Of a DNA stretch of 64,000 nt, positions 8,494 through 17,382 are shown piece after piece. Location: contig NZ_JAMDLI010000007.1 in the NCBI RefSeq assembly GCF_023721815.1, forward strand, positions 62,001 to 126,000, in the 5' to 3' direction. The stretch comes from Pleomorphomonas sp. JP5. Its GTDB lineage: Bacteria; Pseudomonadota; Alphaproteobacteria; Rhizobiales; Pleomorphomonadaceae. How positions within the stretch are numbered: position 1 is the stretch's first letter; every line of letters starts with the position of its first letter. The notes under the pieces are model-generated. The model did not search any database, was not told where the DNA came from, and saw only the letters and a list, made by a program, of their open reading frames with translations. A program made the translations under genes and the position numbers.

Positions 8494-9153
8494 ATGATCC
8501 AACGCGTGCTTCTTGCCGGCGGCACCGGGCTGGTCGGCGGTCTCGTGCGCAGCCACCTCGCCTCGCGCCTCGACGTCAGCGCCACCTGCCTCGTCCGCCC
8601 CGGCGCGCCGTCCGGCGGCCACGAGGTGGAGTTCGAACGACTGACCGAGGCGCCGGCCGCCCTGCTCGGCCCGCTGGCGCCCGAGGGCATCGACGTCGGC
8701 ATCTCCTGCCTCGGCACCACCATCCGCGCCGCCGGCTCGGAACAAGCCATGTTCCGCGTCGACCACGACTATGTGCTGGCGGTGGCGCAGGGCGCGCGGG
8801 CGCTCGGCGCGCGGCAGTTCATCCTGGTCACCTCGGCCGGCGCCGGCGGCCCCGGTTTCTACCTCAAGACCAAGGGCGCCATCGAGCAGGCGGTGACCGA
8901 CCTCGGCTTCGAGCGGGTGGACATCATCCGGCCGGGCATGCTGATCGGCGAGCGCCGCGAGCGGCGGCCGATGGAGGCGTTCGGCCAGCGCCTGTTCGAT
9001 ACCTTGGCGCCGGTGATGATCGGCCCGCTCAGCCGCTATGCCGGCATCCACGCCGAAACGGTGGCCGACGCCATCGTCGCCCTCATCGGCCACGAGGAGG
9101 CGGGCCGCTTCGTCCACGAGAACGACGAACTGACGGCGCTCTCTCGCCCGTAA
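8494..9153 (+). CDS. NAD(P)-binding oxidoreductase, TIP30/HTATIP2-like SDR
   Basis: A 219-residue Rossmann protein with LLAGGTGLVGG (residues 6-16) as the dinucleotide-binding loop, then SCLGTTIRAAGSEQAMFRVD and LVTSAGAGG, typical of the extended atypical SDR group that includes TIP30. The usual YxxxK appears as FYLKTKGAIE, so Tyr and Lys are present. The start follows GAGGAGATATCTTCGG. It is monocistronic and lies convergent to aglR. No specific substrate can be assigned. Confidence 0.8.
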   Translation: MIQRVLLAGGTGLVGGLVRSHLASRLDVSATCLVRPGAPSGGHEVEFERLTEAPAALLGPLAPEGIDVGISCLGTTIRAAGSEQAMFRVDHDYVLAVAQGARALGARQFILVTSAGAGGPGFYLKTKGAIEQAVTDLGFERVDIIRPGMLIGERRERRPMEAFGQRLFDTLAPVMIGPLSRYAGIHAETVADAIVALIGHEEAGRFVHENDELTALSRP

Positions 9154-9172
9154 GGCGCGACCGGCCCGCCGC

Positions 9173-10210
9173 TCATCCCGCCGAAGGCGCCGGGCCCGTC
9201 GATGTGCCGACAACCAGGGCCGCCTCGAGAAGGATGTGCCGGTCCTTCATTCTGGGGTTCGCTATCTTTTCGATCAGCAGCTCGGCCAGAAGCCGGCCCG
9301 CCTCGCGCACCGACGACCTGGTGGAGGTGAAAATCGGCACGTCCCGGCCGTTTTCGAAATAGGACAGATCGTCGTCGTGGCAGACGACCGAGAAGTCCTT
9401 GCCGAGAACCAGTCCGCGCTGCTCGGCCGCCCGCCGCACGCCAAAGGCGGAAATGAGCGAGGACACGACGAAGGCGGTTGGCGGCGCGTCGGTTTGCAGC
9501 ATCTGCTGCGCGCGCTGATAGCCGAAGGCCTCGGTCATCTCGTCGCAGCTCATCAGCGCGGGATCCACCTCGATGCCCGACCCCGTCAACGCTTCCGTGT
9601 AGCCCTCGCGGCGGCGGAAGGCGTAGTCCATGTGCTCGAGGCCGTTGATCAGGCCAATGCGGCGGTGGCCGAGATCGATCAGGAACTGGGTCGCCCGCTT
9701 GAAGGCCGCCCGGTTGTTGACGTCCACCCAGGAGTAGGACTCCGTCAGCTCGCTCGACCGGCCGTGGACCACGAAGGGGATCCCGATCTTCTTCAGGATG
9801 GGGATGTGGGCATCCTTGACGGTCGGTCCCTGAACGACCAGGCCGTCCAGAACCTGCCTTGCCTTGAGCTTCAGATACGACGCCTCCTCGTTGCCGTCCT
9901 CCACCCGGGTGAACATCATGTCGTAGCCATGCTCGGCATAGGTTTTCGACGCGCTGGCAACGAAATCGCCGAAGATCGGGTTGACCATCTCGTGGCGGGT
10001 CCTCGTCGCCAGAATGTGCCCGATCATCATCGACCGGCCGGTCGCCAGCCCGGTGGCGCGGCTGTTCGGGTGATAGTTGTACTGCTCCGCCGCCTCGCGA
10101 ATTTTCCGCCGGGTCGCTTCGTTGACCTCGGGATAGCCGCCCAAGGCACGGCTGACGGTCGTCTGCGACATGCCGATTGTCTTGGAAAACTCCTTCAAGG
10201 TCATCGTCAT
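9173..10210 (-). CDS. aglR: LacI-family repressor of the alpha-glucoside operon
   Basis: The 345-residue product begins MTMTLKEFSKTIGMSQTTVSRALGG, the LacI helix-turn-helix with its hinge helix, followed by a periplasmic-binding-protein-like sensor domain (EESSYLKLKARQ region onward). It is transcribed divergently from aglEFGAK, the arrangement of S. meliloti aglR, whose product represses alpha-glucoside uptake. The frame extends 21 codons further upstream, but those codons overlap an operator-like site and add no domain, so ATG 10210 is chosen. Three LacI-type palindromes in the divergent region imply control of both itself and the operon, released by an alpha-glucoside. The symbol rests on synteny as much as on sequence. 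Confidence 0.85.
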   Translation of the reverse strand: MTMTLKEFSKTIGMSQTTVSRALGGYPEVNEATRRKIREAAEQYNYHPNSRATGLATGRSMMIGHILATRTRHEMVNPIFGDFVASASKTYAEHGYDMMFTRVEDGNEEASYLKLKARQVLDGLVVQGPTVKDAHIPILKKIGIPFVVHGRSSELTESYSWVDVNNRAAFKRATQFLIDLGHRRIGLINGLEHMDYAFRRREGYTEALTGSGIEVDPALMSCDEMTEAFGYQRAQQMLQTDAPPTAFVVSSLISAFGVRRAAEQRGLVLGKDFSVVCHDDDLSYFENGRDVPIFTSTRSSVREAGRLLAELLIEKIANPRMKDRHILLEAALVVGTSTGPAPSAG

Positions 10211-10211
10211 T

Positions 10212-10402
10212 TTAAACCGCTTTCGAAATCCGAGCCTCACCCTGACATGGATTCCCTTGCCAGCGACGAACAAGTCGAAACAATCAAGAGCCTAATATCA
10301 AGCGTTTTCAATGAGATTGTAGCAAGATCCCCACAATATGGGAACGCCCTTCTTGACGATGCCCCACGGATGTCGCTATAGGTCAATTCGAAAGCGCTTT
10401 CA
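10212..10402. promoter_or_regulatory. Divergent aglR/aglE control region with three LacI-type operators
   Basis: GAAAGCGCTTTC at 10390-10401 is a perfect palindrome with the central CG pair typical of LacI-family operators. TCAAGCGTTTTCA at 10298-10310 and AAACCGCTTTCG at 10213-10224 are imperfect relatives. The spacing (about 90 bp each) would allow looping. The perfect site lies 45 bp upstream of the aglE start, where it would block polymerase, and the third abuts the aglR start, consistent with autoregulation. Confidence 0.75.
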
Positions 10403-10445
10403 AATTTGGTCAGCGCTTCGTCTTATGGGAACCTGGGAGGAAGTC

Positions 10446-11717
10446 ATGAAAAGCCATCTGATGGCCGGCATCGCTTGCCTTGCGATGTCCGCCGGCGCGG
10501 CGCATGCCGAACAGCTCACCGTCCTCGGCGGCTGGCTGGGCGAGGACCAGAAGTCAATGGAGGCCATGCTCGACGCCTATTCGAAGGCCACCGGGCACGC
10601 GTATTCCTATGTCGGCTCCGACAGCATGGAGCAGCAGATCATCATCGACGTCGAGGCGGGATCGGCGCCCAACATCACCTTCGTTCCGCAGCCCGGCCTC
10701 GCCGCCGACCTCGCCAAGCGGGGCGCGCTGACCCCCCTTCCCGAGGGAACGGCCGACTGGGTGAAGGACAACTACGCCGCCGGCCAGTCCTGGGCCGACC
10801 TCGGAAGCTTCCCCGACCAGAGCGGTCAGAAGCACCTTTACGGGCTGTTCTACCGCGTCGACCTCAAGTCGCTCGTCTGGTACTCGCCCGAGAACTTCGA
10901 AGACGCCGGATACGAGGTCCCCACCACGATGGAGGAACTCAAGGCGCTGAGCGACAAGATGGTCGCCGACGGCAAGACGCCCTGGTGCATCGGGCTCGGC
11001 TCCGGCGCGGCGACCGGCTGGCCGGCGACCGACTGGGTCGAGGATCTGCTGCTGCGCATGCAGCCGCCCGAGGTCTACGACGGCTGGGTGTCCAACAAGA
11101 TCCCGTTCAACGATCCGAGGATCGTGGCCACCATCGAGGAATACGGCAGCTTCGCCCGCAACGACAAATACGTCTCCGGCGGCGTCGGCGCCGTCTCCTC
11201 AACGGACTTCCGCGACTCGCCGAAGGGCCTCTTCACCTCGCCCCCGCAGTGCTACATGCACCGCCAGGCGTCCTTCATTCCCACCTTCTTCCCCGAAGGG
11301 ACGAAAGTGGGCGTCGACGCCGACTTCTTCTACTTCCCGTCCTACGCCAGCAAGGACCTCGGCTCGCCGGTTCTCGGCGCCGGCACCATGGCGGTGATCA
11401 CCAAGGACAGCCCGGAAGCGCGCGACTTCATCAAGTTCCTGGAGACGCCGGAAGCCCACGAGATCTGGATGGCGCGGGGCGGTTTCCTGACGCCGCTGAA
11501 GAGCGTGGACAAGGCCAAGTTCCCCAATGACGAAGTCAGGAAGATGAACGACATCCTGCTCAACGCGACGACGTTCCGCTTCGATGGCTCGGATCAGATG
11601 CCGGGCGCTATCGGCGCCGGCACGTTCTGGACCGGGATGGTCGACTACACCTCCGGCGCCAAGACGGCCGAACAGGCCGCCGACGAGATCCAGTCCAGCT
11701 GGAAGAACCTCAAGTAA
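10446..11717 (+). CDS. aglE: Alpha-glucoside-binding periplasmic protein
   Basis: The 423-residue product has a Sec signal peptide (residues 1-21, ending AHA before EQLTVLGG). Mature-sequence features GWLGEDQKSMEAML and FVPQPGLAADLAKRG fit the AglE branch of family 1 solute-binding proteins, which bind sucrose, maltose, trehalose and other alpha-glucosides. ATG 10446 follows GGGAGGAAGTC; the longer frame from 10338 would cover the perfect operator and is rejected. It is the first gene of the aglEFGAK operon and should be its most abundant product, helped by a hairpin just after the stop. Confidence 0.88.
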   Translation: MKSHLMAGIACLAMSAGAAHAEQLTVLGGWLGEDQKSMEAMLDAYSKATGHAYSYVGSDSMEQQIIIDVEAGSAPNITFVPQPGLAADLAKRGALTPLPEGTADWVKDNYAAGQSWADLGSFPDQSGQKHLYGLFYRVDLKSLVWYSPENFEDAGYEVPTTMEELKALSDKMVADGKTPWCIGLGSGAATGWPATDWVEDLLLRMQPPEVYDGWVSNKIPFNDPRIVATIEEYGSFARNDKYVSGGVGAVSSTDFRDSPKGLFTSPPQCYMHRQASFIPTFFPEGTKVGVDADFFYFPSYASKDLGSPVLGAGTMAVITKDSPEARDFIKFLETPEAHEIWMARGGFLTPLKSVDKAKFPNDEVRKMNDILLNATTFRFDGSDQMPGAIGAGTFWTGMVDYTSGAKTAEQAADEIQSSWKNLK

Positions 11718-11734
11718 GAACCTCTCCCGAAACG

Positions 11735-11761
11735 CCCTCTCCCGGCCCCGACCGGGAGGGG
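11735..11761 (+). terminator. Intercistronic hairpin between aglE and aglF
   Basis: CCCTCTCCCGG (11735-11745) pairs with CCGGGAGGGG (11752-11761) around a 6-nt loop. No T-run follows and the operon continues, so a role in stabilising aglE mRNA or in partial attenuation is more likely than full termination. Confidence 0.55.
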
Positions 11762-11803
11762 TCTCGGCCTGAAGTTCAGTGATACCGGTGTTGGGAGGGC
11801 GCA

Positions 11804-12808
11804 ATGCACCCGGCTCTACTTGGCATTGTCGCCATCGTGGTCGCGGTTGGGGCGTGTACCGCGTATTTCTACCTGTCCAACCTGTTGATCGACAAGGTCA
11901 TTTTTCCAGCTCGCGGCATCCGCGCCGGCCGCAACATCAACCGCGCCAACATGATCCGGCCCTGGTTGTTCCTGTTTCCCGCGCTGTTCGTCCTGAGCGT
12001 CTATCTCGCCTATCCCGTCGTCGCGACGCTGTGGCTGTCGGTCACCCGGCGCGTCGGGGGCGGCGAGGAATGGGCAGGGCTGGCCAACTACGGCCAGATG
12101 CTGTCCGAGCCGAAGTTCTGGGAATCCATCCGCAACAACATGCTCTGGCTGGTGATCGTGCCGGCGGCGTCCACCGCCTTCGGCCTTCTGGCCGCCCAGC
12201 TGACCGATCGCATCCGCTGGGGCAACATTGCCAAGTCCTTGATCTTCATGCCGATGGCCATATCCTTCGTCGGCGCATCGGTCATCTGGAAGCTCGTTTA
12301 CGACGCGCGACCGGAGGGAACCGAGCAGATCGGCATTCTCAACGCCGTCTACCTGTTCTTCGGCGGCGACACTCCGCAGCACTGGCTGACGCTGCCCTTC
12401 TGGAACAACTTCTTTCTCATGGCCGTCCTGATCTGGATCCAGACCGGCTTTGCCATGGTCATCCTGTCGGCCGCGCTCCGGGGCATTCCCGAGGAGACGA
12501 TCGAGGCGGCGATCATCGACGGCGCCAACCCGCTGCAGGTCTTCTTCCGCATCAAGGCGCCGCAGATCATGGGCACCATCGTGGTGGTGTGGACCACGAT
12601 CACGATCATCGTCCTGAAGATCTTCGACATCGTCTTCGCGATGACCAACGGCCAGTGGGAAACCCAGGTCCTTGCCAACTACATGTACGACAAGCTCTTT
12701 CGCGCCAACGACTGGGGCGTGGGCTCGGCAAGCGCCATGGTCATCATGCTGCTGGTGACGCCGATCCTCGTCTGGAACGTTCGCAACGCGCGCAAGGAGA
12801 TGCGGTGA
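11804..12808 (+). CDS. aglF: Alpha-glucoside ABC transporter permease
   Basis: A 334-residue inner-membrane protein. An N-terminal helix (ALLGIVAIVVAVGACTAYFYL) precedes the usual six-helix permease core, an extension typical of AglF. The EAA loop reads EETIEAAIIDGANPLQVFFR near residues 227-246. The start follows TTGGGAGGGCGCA. Its TGA overlaps the ATG of aglG. It forms the importer pore with AglG. Confidence 0.88.
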   Translation: MHPALLGIVAIVVAVGACTAYFYLSNLLIDKVIFPARGIRAGRNINRANMIRPWLFLFPALFVLSVYLAYPVVATLWLSVTRRVGGGEEWAGLANYGQMLSEPKFWESIRNNMLWLVIVPAASTAFGLLAAQLTDRIRWGNIAKSLIFMPMAISFVGASVIWKLVYDARPEGTEQIGILNAVYLFFGGDTPQHWLTLPFWNNFFLMAVLIWIQTGFAMVILSAALRGIPEETIEAAIIDGANPLQVFFRIKAPQIMGTIVVVWTTITIIVLKIFDIVFAMTNGQWETQVLANYMYDKLFRANDWGVGSASAMVIMLLVTPILVWNVRNARKEMR

Positions 12809-13956
12809 TGGAACATATCGCGGGGCGCAAGAGCGCCCTGACCTGGGCGGTTCACATCTCGGCGGCGCTCCTGGTCATCCTGTGGTCCCTGCCGACGCTC
12901 GGCCTGCTGGTGTCGTCGTTCCGGACGGCGGACCAGATCGCGACGAGCGGCTGGTGGGATGCGCTGTTCCCGCAGGAGCAAACGCTGACGTTGAGAACGG
13001 CCGACGCGCAGGCCCAGCGCCAGATCGACGGCCAGTATGTGATCGAGGGCCAGCTGTTCGAACCGGGCCAGACGATGACGATCTCCGCCTGGGGCACCTC
13101 CTCGAACGACATTGGCGCCAACAAGCCGGGCGACAGCGTCAGCCTGCGCGATGGCGGAACCCTCAGCGTCGGCGCCGATGGCGCCTACCGCATGACCAGC
13201 GACACGGCGTTCACCGGCGCGCGCGGCCAGCGCGTCTTCGTCACCGCCAACGTGCCGCCGAGCTTCTCGTTCGAGAACTACCGCGGCATTCTCTTTGAAG
13301 AGGGCAATGTCGACGGCATCGCCAAGGCGTTCTACAACACGCTGACCGTCACCATTCCCGCCACCATCATTCCCATTCTCGTGGCGGCCTTCGCCGCCTA
13401 CGCGCTGGCGTGGATGGAGTTTCCCGGCCGAAGCCTGATCATCGCCGCTGTCGTGGCGCTGCTGGTGGTGCCCCTGCAGCTGGCGCTCATCCCGCTCCTC
13501 AGGCTGCACAACGAGATCGGCATCGGCAAGGGCTACATCGGCGCCTGGCTCGCCCACACCGGCTTCGGCATGCCGATGGCCATCTATCTCCTGCGCAACT
13601 ACATGGCCGGCCTGCCGCGCGACATCATCGAGAACGCCCGCGTCGACGGGGCGACGGAGTTCGAGATCTTCGCCAAGATCATTCTGCCGTTGTCCTATCC
13701 CGCGCTGGCGAGCTTCGCCATCTTCCAGTTCCTGTGGACCTGGAACGACCTTCTGGTCGCCATGGTCTTCCTGATCGACAGCTCCGGCGACACGACGGTG
13801 ATGACGAAGCATATCGTCGAGCTGCTGGGCACGCGCGGCGGCAATTGGGAAATTCTCGCAAGCAGCGCCTTCGTGTCGATTGCCATCCCGCTGGCCGTAT
13901 TCTTCTCGATGCAGAGATATCTGGTGCGCGGCATGCTGGCCGGATCTGTGAAATAG
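12808..13956 (+). CDS. aglG: Alpha-glucoside ABC transporter permease with periplasmic insert
   Basis: The 382-residue product is about 100 residues longer than an ordinary MalG-type permease. The extra length lies after the first helix (residues ~50-150), is polar and beta-rich in appearance, and should face the periplasm; this matches AglG of rhizobia (about 380 residues). The core follows with the EAA loop IENARVDGATEFEIFAK. The ATG at 12808 overlaps the aglF stop (TGATG), so translation is coupled. A longer frame opening at 11779 is an out-of-frame overlap of aglF. Confidence 0.88.
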   Translation: MEHIAGRKSALTWAVHISAALLVILWSLPTLGLLVSSFRTADQIATSGWWDALFPQEQTLTLRTADAQAQRQIDGQYVIEGQLFEPGQTMTISAWGTSSNDIGANKPGDSVSLRDGGTLSVGADGAYRMTSDTAFTGARGQRVFVTANVPPSFSFENYRGILFEEGNVDGIAKAFYNTLTVTIPATIIPILVAAFAAYALAWMEFPGRSLIIAAVVALLVVPLQLALIPLLRLHNEIGIGKGYIGAWLAHTGFGMPMAIYLLRNYMAGLPRDIIENARVDGATEFEIFAKIILPLSYPALASFAIFQFLWTWNDLLVAMVFLIDSSGDTTVMTKHIVELLGTRGGNWEILASSAFVSIAIPLAVFFSMQRYLVRGMLAGSVK

Positions 13957-13972
13957 TGGACAAGGGACTGGT

Positions 13973-15625
13973 ATGAACGTCGTGACACCCATCAATTCTG
14001 TTGCCCAGCCTGGAACCGACCGCGACTGGTGGCGCGGCGCCGTCATCTATCAGATCTATCCGCGCAGCTTCCAGGACAGCGACGGCGACGGCGTCGGCGA
14101 CCTGAAGGGCATCACCGAGCGCCTGCCCTATGTCGCCTCGCTGGGCGTCGACGCCATCTGGATCTCCCCCTTCTTCACCTCCCCGATGAAGGATTTCGGC
14201 TACGACATCAGCGACTACTGCGATGTCGATCCGCTGTTCGGGCAACTGGCCGATTTCGACGCCCTGTTGAGCCGCGCCCATGCCCTCGGCATTCGGGTGA
14301 TGATCGACCTGGTCCTCAGCCACACCAGCGATCAGCATGCCTGGTTCAAGGAAAGCCGGGCCAACCGCGACAACGCCAAGGCCAACTGGTACGTCTGGGC
14401 GGATGCCAAGGACGACGGAACGCCGCCCACCAACTGGCTGTCGATTTTCGGCGGGCCGGCCTGGCAGTGGGACACCCGGCGCGAGCAGTATTACCTGCAC
14501 AACTTCCTGACCAGCCAGCCGGACCTCAACTACCACGAGCCGGCCGTTCAGGACGCCGTCCTCGACGTCGTGCGTTTCTGGCTCGAGCGCGGCGTCGACG
14601 GCTTTCGGCTGGACACGATCAACTATTACTTCCACGACGCCGAACTGAGGAACAATCCGCCGCTGGCCCCTGAGAGGCGGAACGCCTCCGTCGCCCCCAA
14701 GGTCAATCCCTACAATCACCAGGAACACATCTATTCCAAGAACCGCCCGGAGAACCTCGGCTTTCTCAAGCGCCTGCGCGCGCTGCTGGACGGCTACAAC
14801 GGGCGGGCCTGCGTCGGCGAGATCAGCGACGCGCAAAGGGGGCTGGAGATCCTGGCCGAATACACGGCCGGAGGCGACCGCGCCCACATGTGCTACGCCT
14901 TCGAGTTTCTCGACGCCGGCCGCGTGACCGCCCAGCTGGTGAAAACCGTCTTCGACAAACTCGACGGTTACTCGCCCGACGCCTGGGCCTGCTGGGCCTA
15001 CTCCAACCACGACGTCGTCCGTCATGGCACGCGCTGGGGCCTGTCGCCGGCCGCCCTGCGCACCTATGTCACGCTGCTCATGGCCCTCAAGGGCTCGGCC
15101 TGCCTCTATCAGGGCGAGGAGCTCGGACTGCCGGAAGCCGAGCTGACGCTCGATCAGGTGCGGGACCCGGCCGGCCTGGAGTTCTGGCCCGAATACAAGG
15201 GACGCGACGGCTGCCGCACGCCCATGGCCTGGACGACCGACGCCGGCGCCGGCTTCAGCGCGGCGACGCCCTGGCTCCCGGTTCCGAAGGCGCATCTTCC
15301 AAGCTCGGTCGCCGCGCAGGAAGCCGACGCCACCGCCCTTCTTCATCACTACCGCCGGGCGATCGCGCTGCGTCGCCAGTTCGGAGCGCTGCGGAACGGG
15401 GCGATGGACGATCTGGTCGCCGACGGCGACCTGCTGCGCTTCGTCCGTCGCGGGCCGGACGGCGACATCTTCTGCGCCTTCAACCTTGGCGAGACGCCGA
15501 GGGAGACCCCGTTGCCGGAGGGCGACTGGCGTCCGGTCGGCGGTGAATTCGGTGACGCCACCATGGTGTCCGGCAATCATGTCCGGCTCGAGCCCTGGCA
15601 GGCATTTCTGGCAACGCGAGCATAG
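13973..15625 (+). CDS. aglA: Alpha-glucosidase, glycoside hydrolase family 13
   Basis: The 550-residue product starts near WWRGAVIYQIYPRSF, the first strand region of GH13 oligo-1,6-/alpha-glucosidases. The catalytic triad is visible: nucleophile D214 in GFRLDT, acid/base E283 in CVGEIS, and transition-state Asp D347 in SNHDVV. There is no signal peptide, so the enzyme splits imported alpha-glucosides in the cytoplasm, releasing glucose. It lies 16 bp after aglG and 11 bp before aglK. The S. meliloti homologue has the same place in the operon. Confidence 0.92.
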   Translation: MNVVTPINSVAQPGTDRDWWRGAVIYQIYPRSFQDSDGDGVGDLKGITERLPYVASLGVDAIWISPFFTSPMKDFGYDISDYCDVDPLFGQLADFDALLSRAHALGIRVMIDLVLSHTSDQHAWFKESRANRDNAKANWYVWADAKDDGTPPTNWLSIFGGPAWQWDTRREQYYLHNFLTSQPDLNYHEPAVQDAVLDVVRFWLERGVDGFRLDTINYYFHDAELRNNPPLAPERRNASVAPKVNPYNHQEHIYSKNRPENLGFLKRLRALLDGYNGRACVGEISDAQRGLEILAEYTAGGDRAHMCYAFEFLDAGRVTAQLVKTVFDKLDGYSPDAWACWAYSNHDVVRHGTRWGLSPAALRTYVTLLMALKGSACLYQGEELGLPEAELTLDQVRDPAGLEFWPEYKGRDGCRTPMAWTTDAGAGFSAATPWLPVPKAHLPSSVAAQEADATALLHHYRRAIALRRQFGALRNGAMDDLVADGDLLRFVRRGPDGDIFCAFNLGETPRETPLPEGDWRPVGGEFGDATMVSGNHVRLEPWQAFLATRA

Positions 15626-15636
15626 TCGAGGGGACG

Positions 15637-16743
15637 ATGACGAGCCTCAAGCTGACCGGGATCGAAAAGTCCTATGGTGGAACCGTTCAGATACTGAACG
15701 ACATCAACCTCGAAATCGAACAGGGCGAGCTCATCGTCTTCGTCGGGCCGTCGGGGTGCGGCAAGTCGACCTTGCTGCGCATGATCGCCGGCCTGGAGAA
15801 AATCACTGGCGGCACGCTTGAGATCGACGGGCAGTGCGTCAACGACGTGCCGCCCGCCCAGCGCGGCATTGCCATGGTGTTCCAGTCCTATGCGCTCTAT
15901 CCGCATATGACGGTGCGCGAGAACATGAGCTTTGCGCTCAAAATCGCCCGGAGGTCCAAGGCGGAGATCGCCCGCGCCGTCGAGCACGCCGCCAGGATCC
16001 TGCAGCTCGAGCCTTATCTCGACCGCCTGCCGAAGGCGCTGTCGGGCGGGCAGCGGCAGCGGGTGGCCATCGGCCGCGCCATCGTCCGCGACCCCAAGGT
16101 CTACCTGTTCGACGAACCGCTCTCCAACCTCGACGCCGCCTTGCGCGTGGCGACGCGCATCGAGATCGCCCAGCTCAAGGAATCGATGCCCAAGAGCACC
16201 ATGATCTATGTGACGCACGATCAGGTGGAGGCCATGACGCTGGCCAGCCGCATCGTCGTTCTGGCCGACAAGGGCATTGCCCAGGTGGGCACGCCGCTTG
16301 AACTCTACGAGACGCCGAACAGCGAGTTCGTCGCCCAGTTCATCGGCTCGCCCTCCATGAACCTGCTCTCCGGCGAAATCACCGGCACGGGCAGCATGAC
16401 CACGGTCAGGCTGGATGCCGGCGGCGCCATCCAGTCCGCCGTCGCCACGCGGGAGGGCGACCTCGGCAGGCGCGTCAATGTCGGCATCCGGCCGGAAGAC
16501 TGCCGCGTGACCGACGGCGAAGCGGCCTTCCGGGGCAAGGTGAAGATCACGGAAGCGCTGGGTGAAGTGACCCTGCTCTACTTCGAGGCGCGGGACGGCG
16601 AGGCGCCGGTGATCGCCAAGCTCGGCGGTTCGCACAAGGAGCTGCGCGGCGCGTTGGTCGGCCTTTCGGCGGACCCGTCCAAGGTCCACCTGTTCGCGGA
16701 CGGGCGGTCCCTTCTCTACCGGCCGGCCGATCTGGCGGCGTGA
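15637..16743 (+). CDS. aglK: ATP-binding protein of the alpha-glucoside transporter
   Basis: The 368-residue MalK-type ATPase has Walker A GPSGCGKST (37-45), Q-loop FQSYALYPHMTV, signature LSGGQRQR, Walker B VYLFDEP, switch His in VTHDQVEAM, and a C-terminal TOBE-type domain with VGIRPEDCRV. The start follows TCGAGGGGACG. It is the last gene of the agl operon and energises AglFG. It resembles the ATPase at 5331-6392 closely, so the two could substitute for each other. Confidence 0.9.
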   Translation: MTSLKLTGIEKSYGGTVQILNDINLEIEQGELIVFVGPSGCGKSTLLRMIAGLEKITGGTLEIDGQCVNDVPPAQRGIAMVFQSYALYPHMTVRENMSFALKIARRSKAEIARAVEHAARILQLEPYLDRLPKALSGGQRQRVAIGRAIVRDPKVYLFDEPLSNLDAALRVATRIEIAQLKESMPKSTMIYVTHDQVEAMTLASRIVVLADKGIAQVGTPLELYETPNSEFVAQFIGSPSMNLLSGEITGTGSMTTVRLDAGGAIQSAVATREGDLGRRVNVGIRPEDCRVTDGEAAFRGKVKITEALGEVTLLYFEARDGEAPVIAKLGGSHKELRGALVGLSADPSKVHLFADGRSLLYRPADLAA

Positions 16744-17382
16744 TCGCCGCAAAAGCGGTGCCGTCCAATTGTTCGGTTTGGGGGCGGCGGCGAACGAGAA
16801 CGCGCGTCCGCCCCGGCGTGCCGGGCCCTCCCAAGGCCACATGGCGACAGCCGGAGAGAACGGCTGGCAGCGGGCTCGCGGCAAAAAGAGCGGTGCGCGG
16901 CAAATTTACTTGGTTGCGCCACTCCTCCGCAAAAGTTGTAGGCAACCTTCGCTTGCGCGCATGCGCACTATTGGCGAGTTTGGGCTCTCCCCCAAAAATC
17001 TATTCCGTTTTTCAAAAAGATACCGACACGCCAGCTCCAAGGCGGATTCGCCACGGCCACCGACGGGAGGTTGAAATATATCCATCAATACCCGTAATAG
17101 GTGATTTTCGAGCCTTTTTATTAGCATTTCATTAACCATACCGGCGGCAATTTCATCCCTGAAGAGTAGGTTCGACATTTCGGTACACCGTTTGGTTGAG
17201 TCTCCCCGGTCTCCGCGCCAGGGACGCCCGAGCCTGTCGGTCGCCGTCCGGCGCCATGGCGGGCCGGGTTGGAATGCACTCCGAGATACCGGTCCACCCA
17301 TGAACCGTGCGAGGCGGCACTCCGTCGCGCGCGCCCTTGCCTTTCGCACTCTGTTTTCCTTCGGAACCCAAGAAGGACGAAG
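16744..17382. other. 639-bp gap: aglK 3' region and chemoreceptor promoter region
   Basis: No gene is supported. The first ~170 bp is GC-rich with short inverted repeats and may end the agl transcript, though no T-run was seen. From about 16900 the DNA is more AT-rich and contains TTAACCAT at 17132-17139, identical to the 8-mer CtrA half-site described in alphaproteobacteria, about 245 bp before the chemoreceptor start. Confidence 0.45.
17132..17139 (+). promoter_or_regulatory. Possible CtrA half-site upstream of a chemoreceptor gene
   Basis: TTAACCAT matches the CtrA 8-mer half-site. Chemotaxis and motility genes are frequent CtrA targets in this class. The match is short, its distance to the start codon is long, and no second half-site with the TTAA-N7-TTAA spacing is present, so this is tentative. 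Confidence 0.3.

Noticed and set aside
11779-12807. N-terminal extension that would make AglG 725 residues
   Set aside because: The extension is the wrong frame of aglF; the ATG at 12808 overlaps the aglF stop and gives the usual AglG length.
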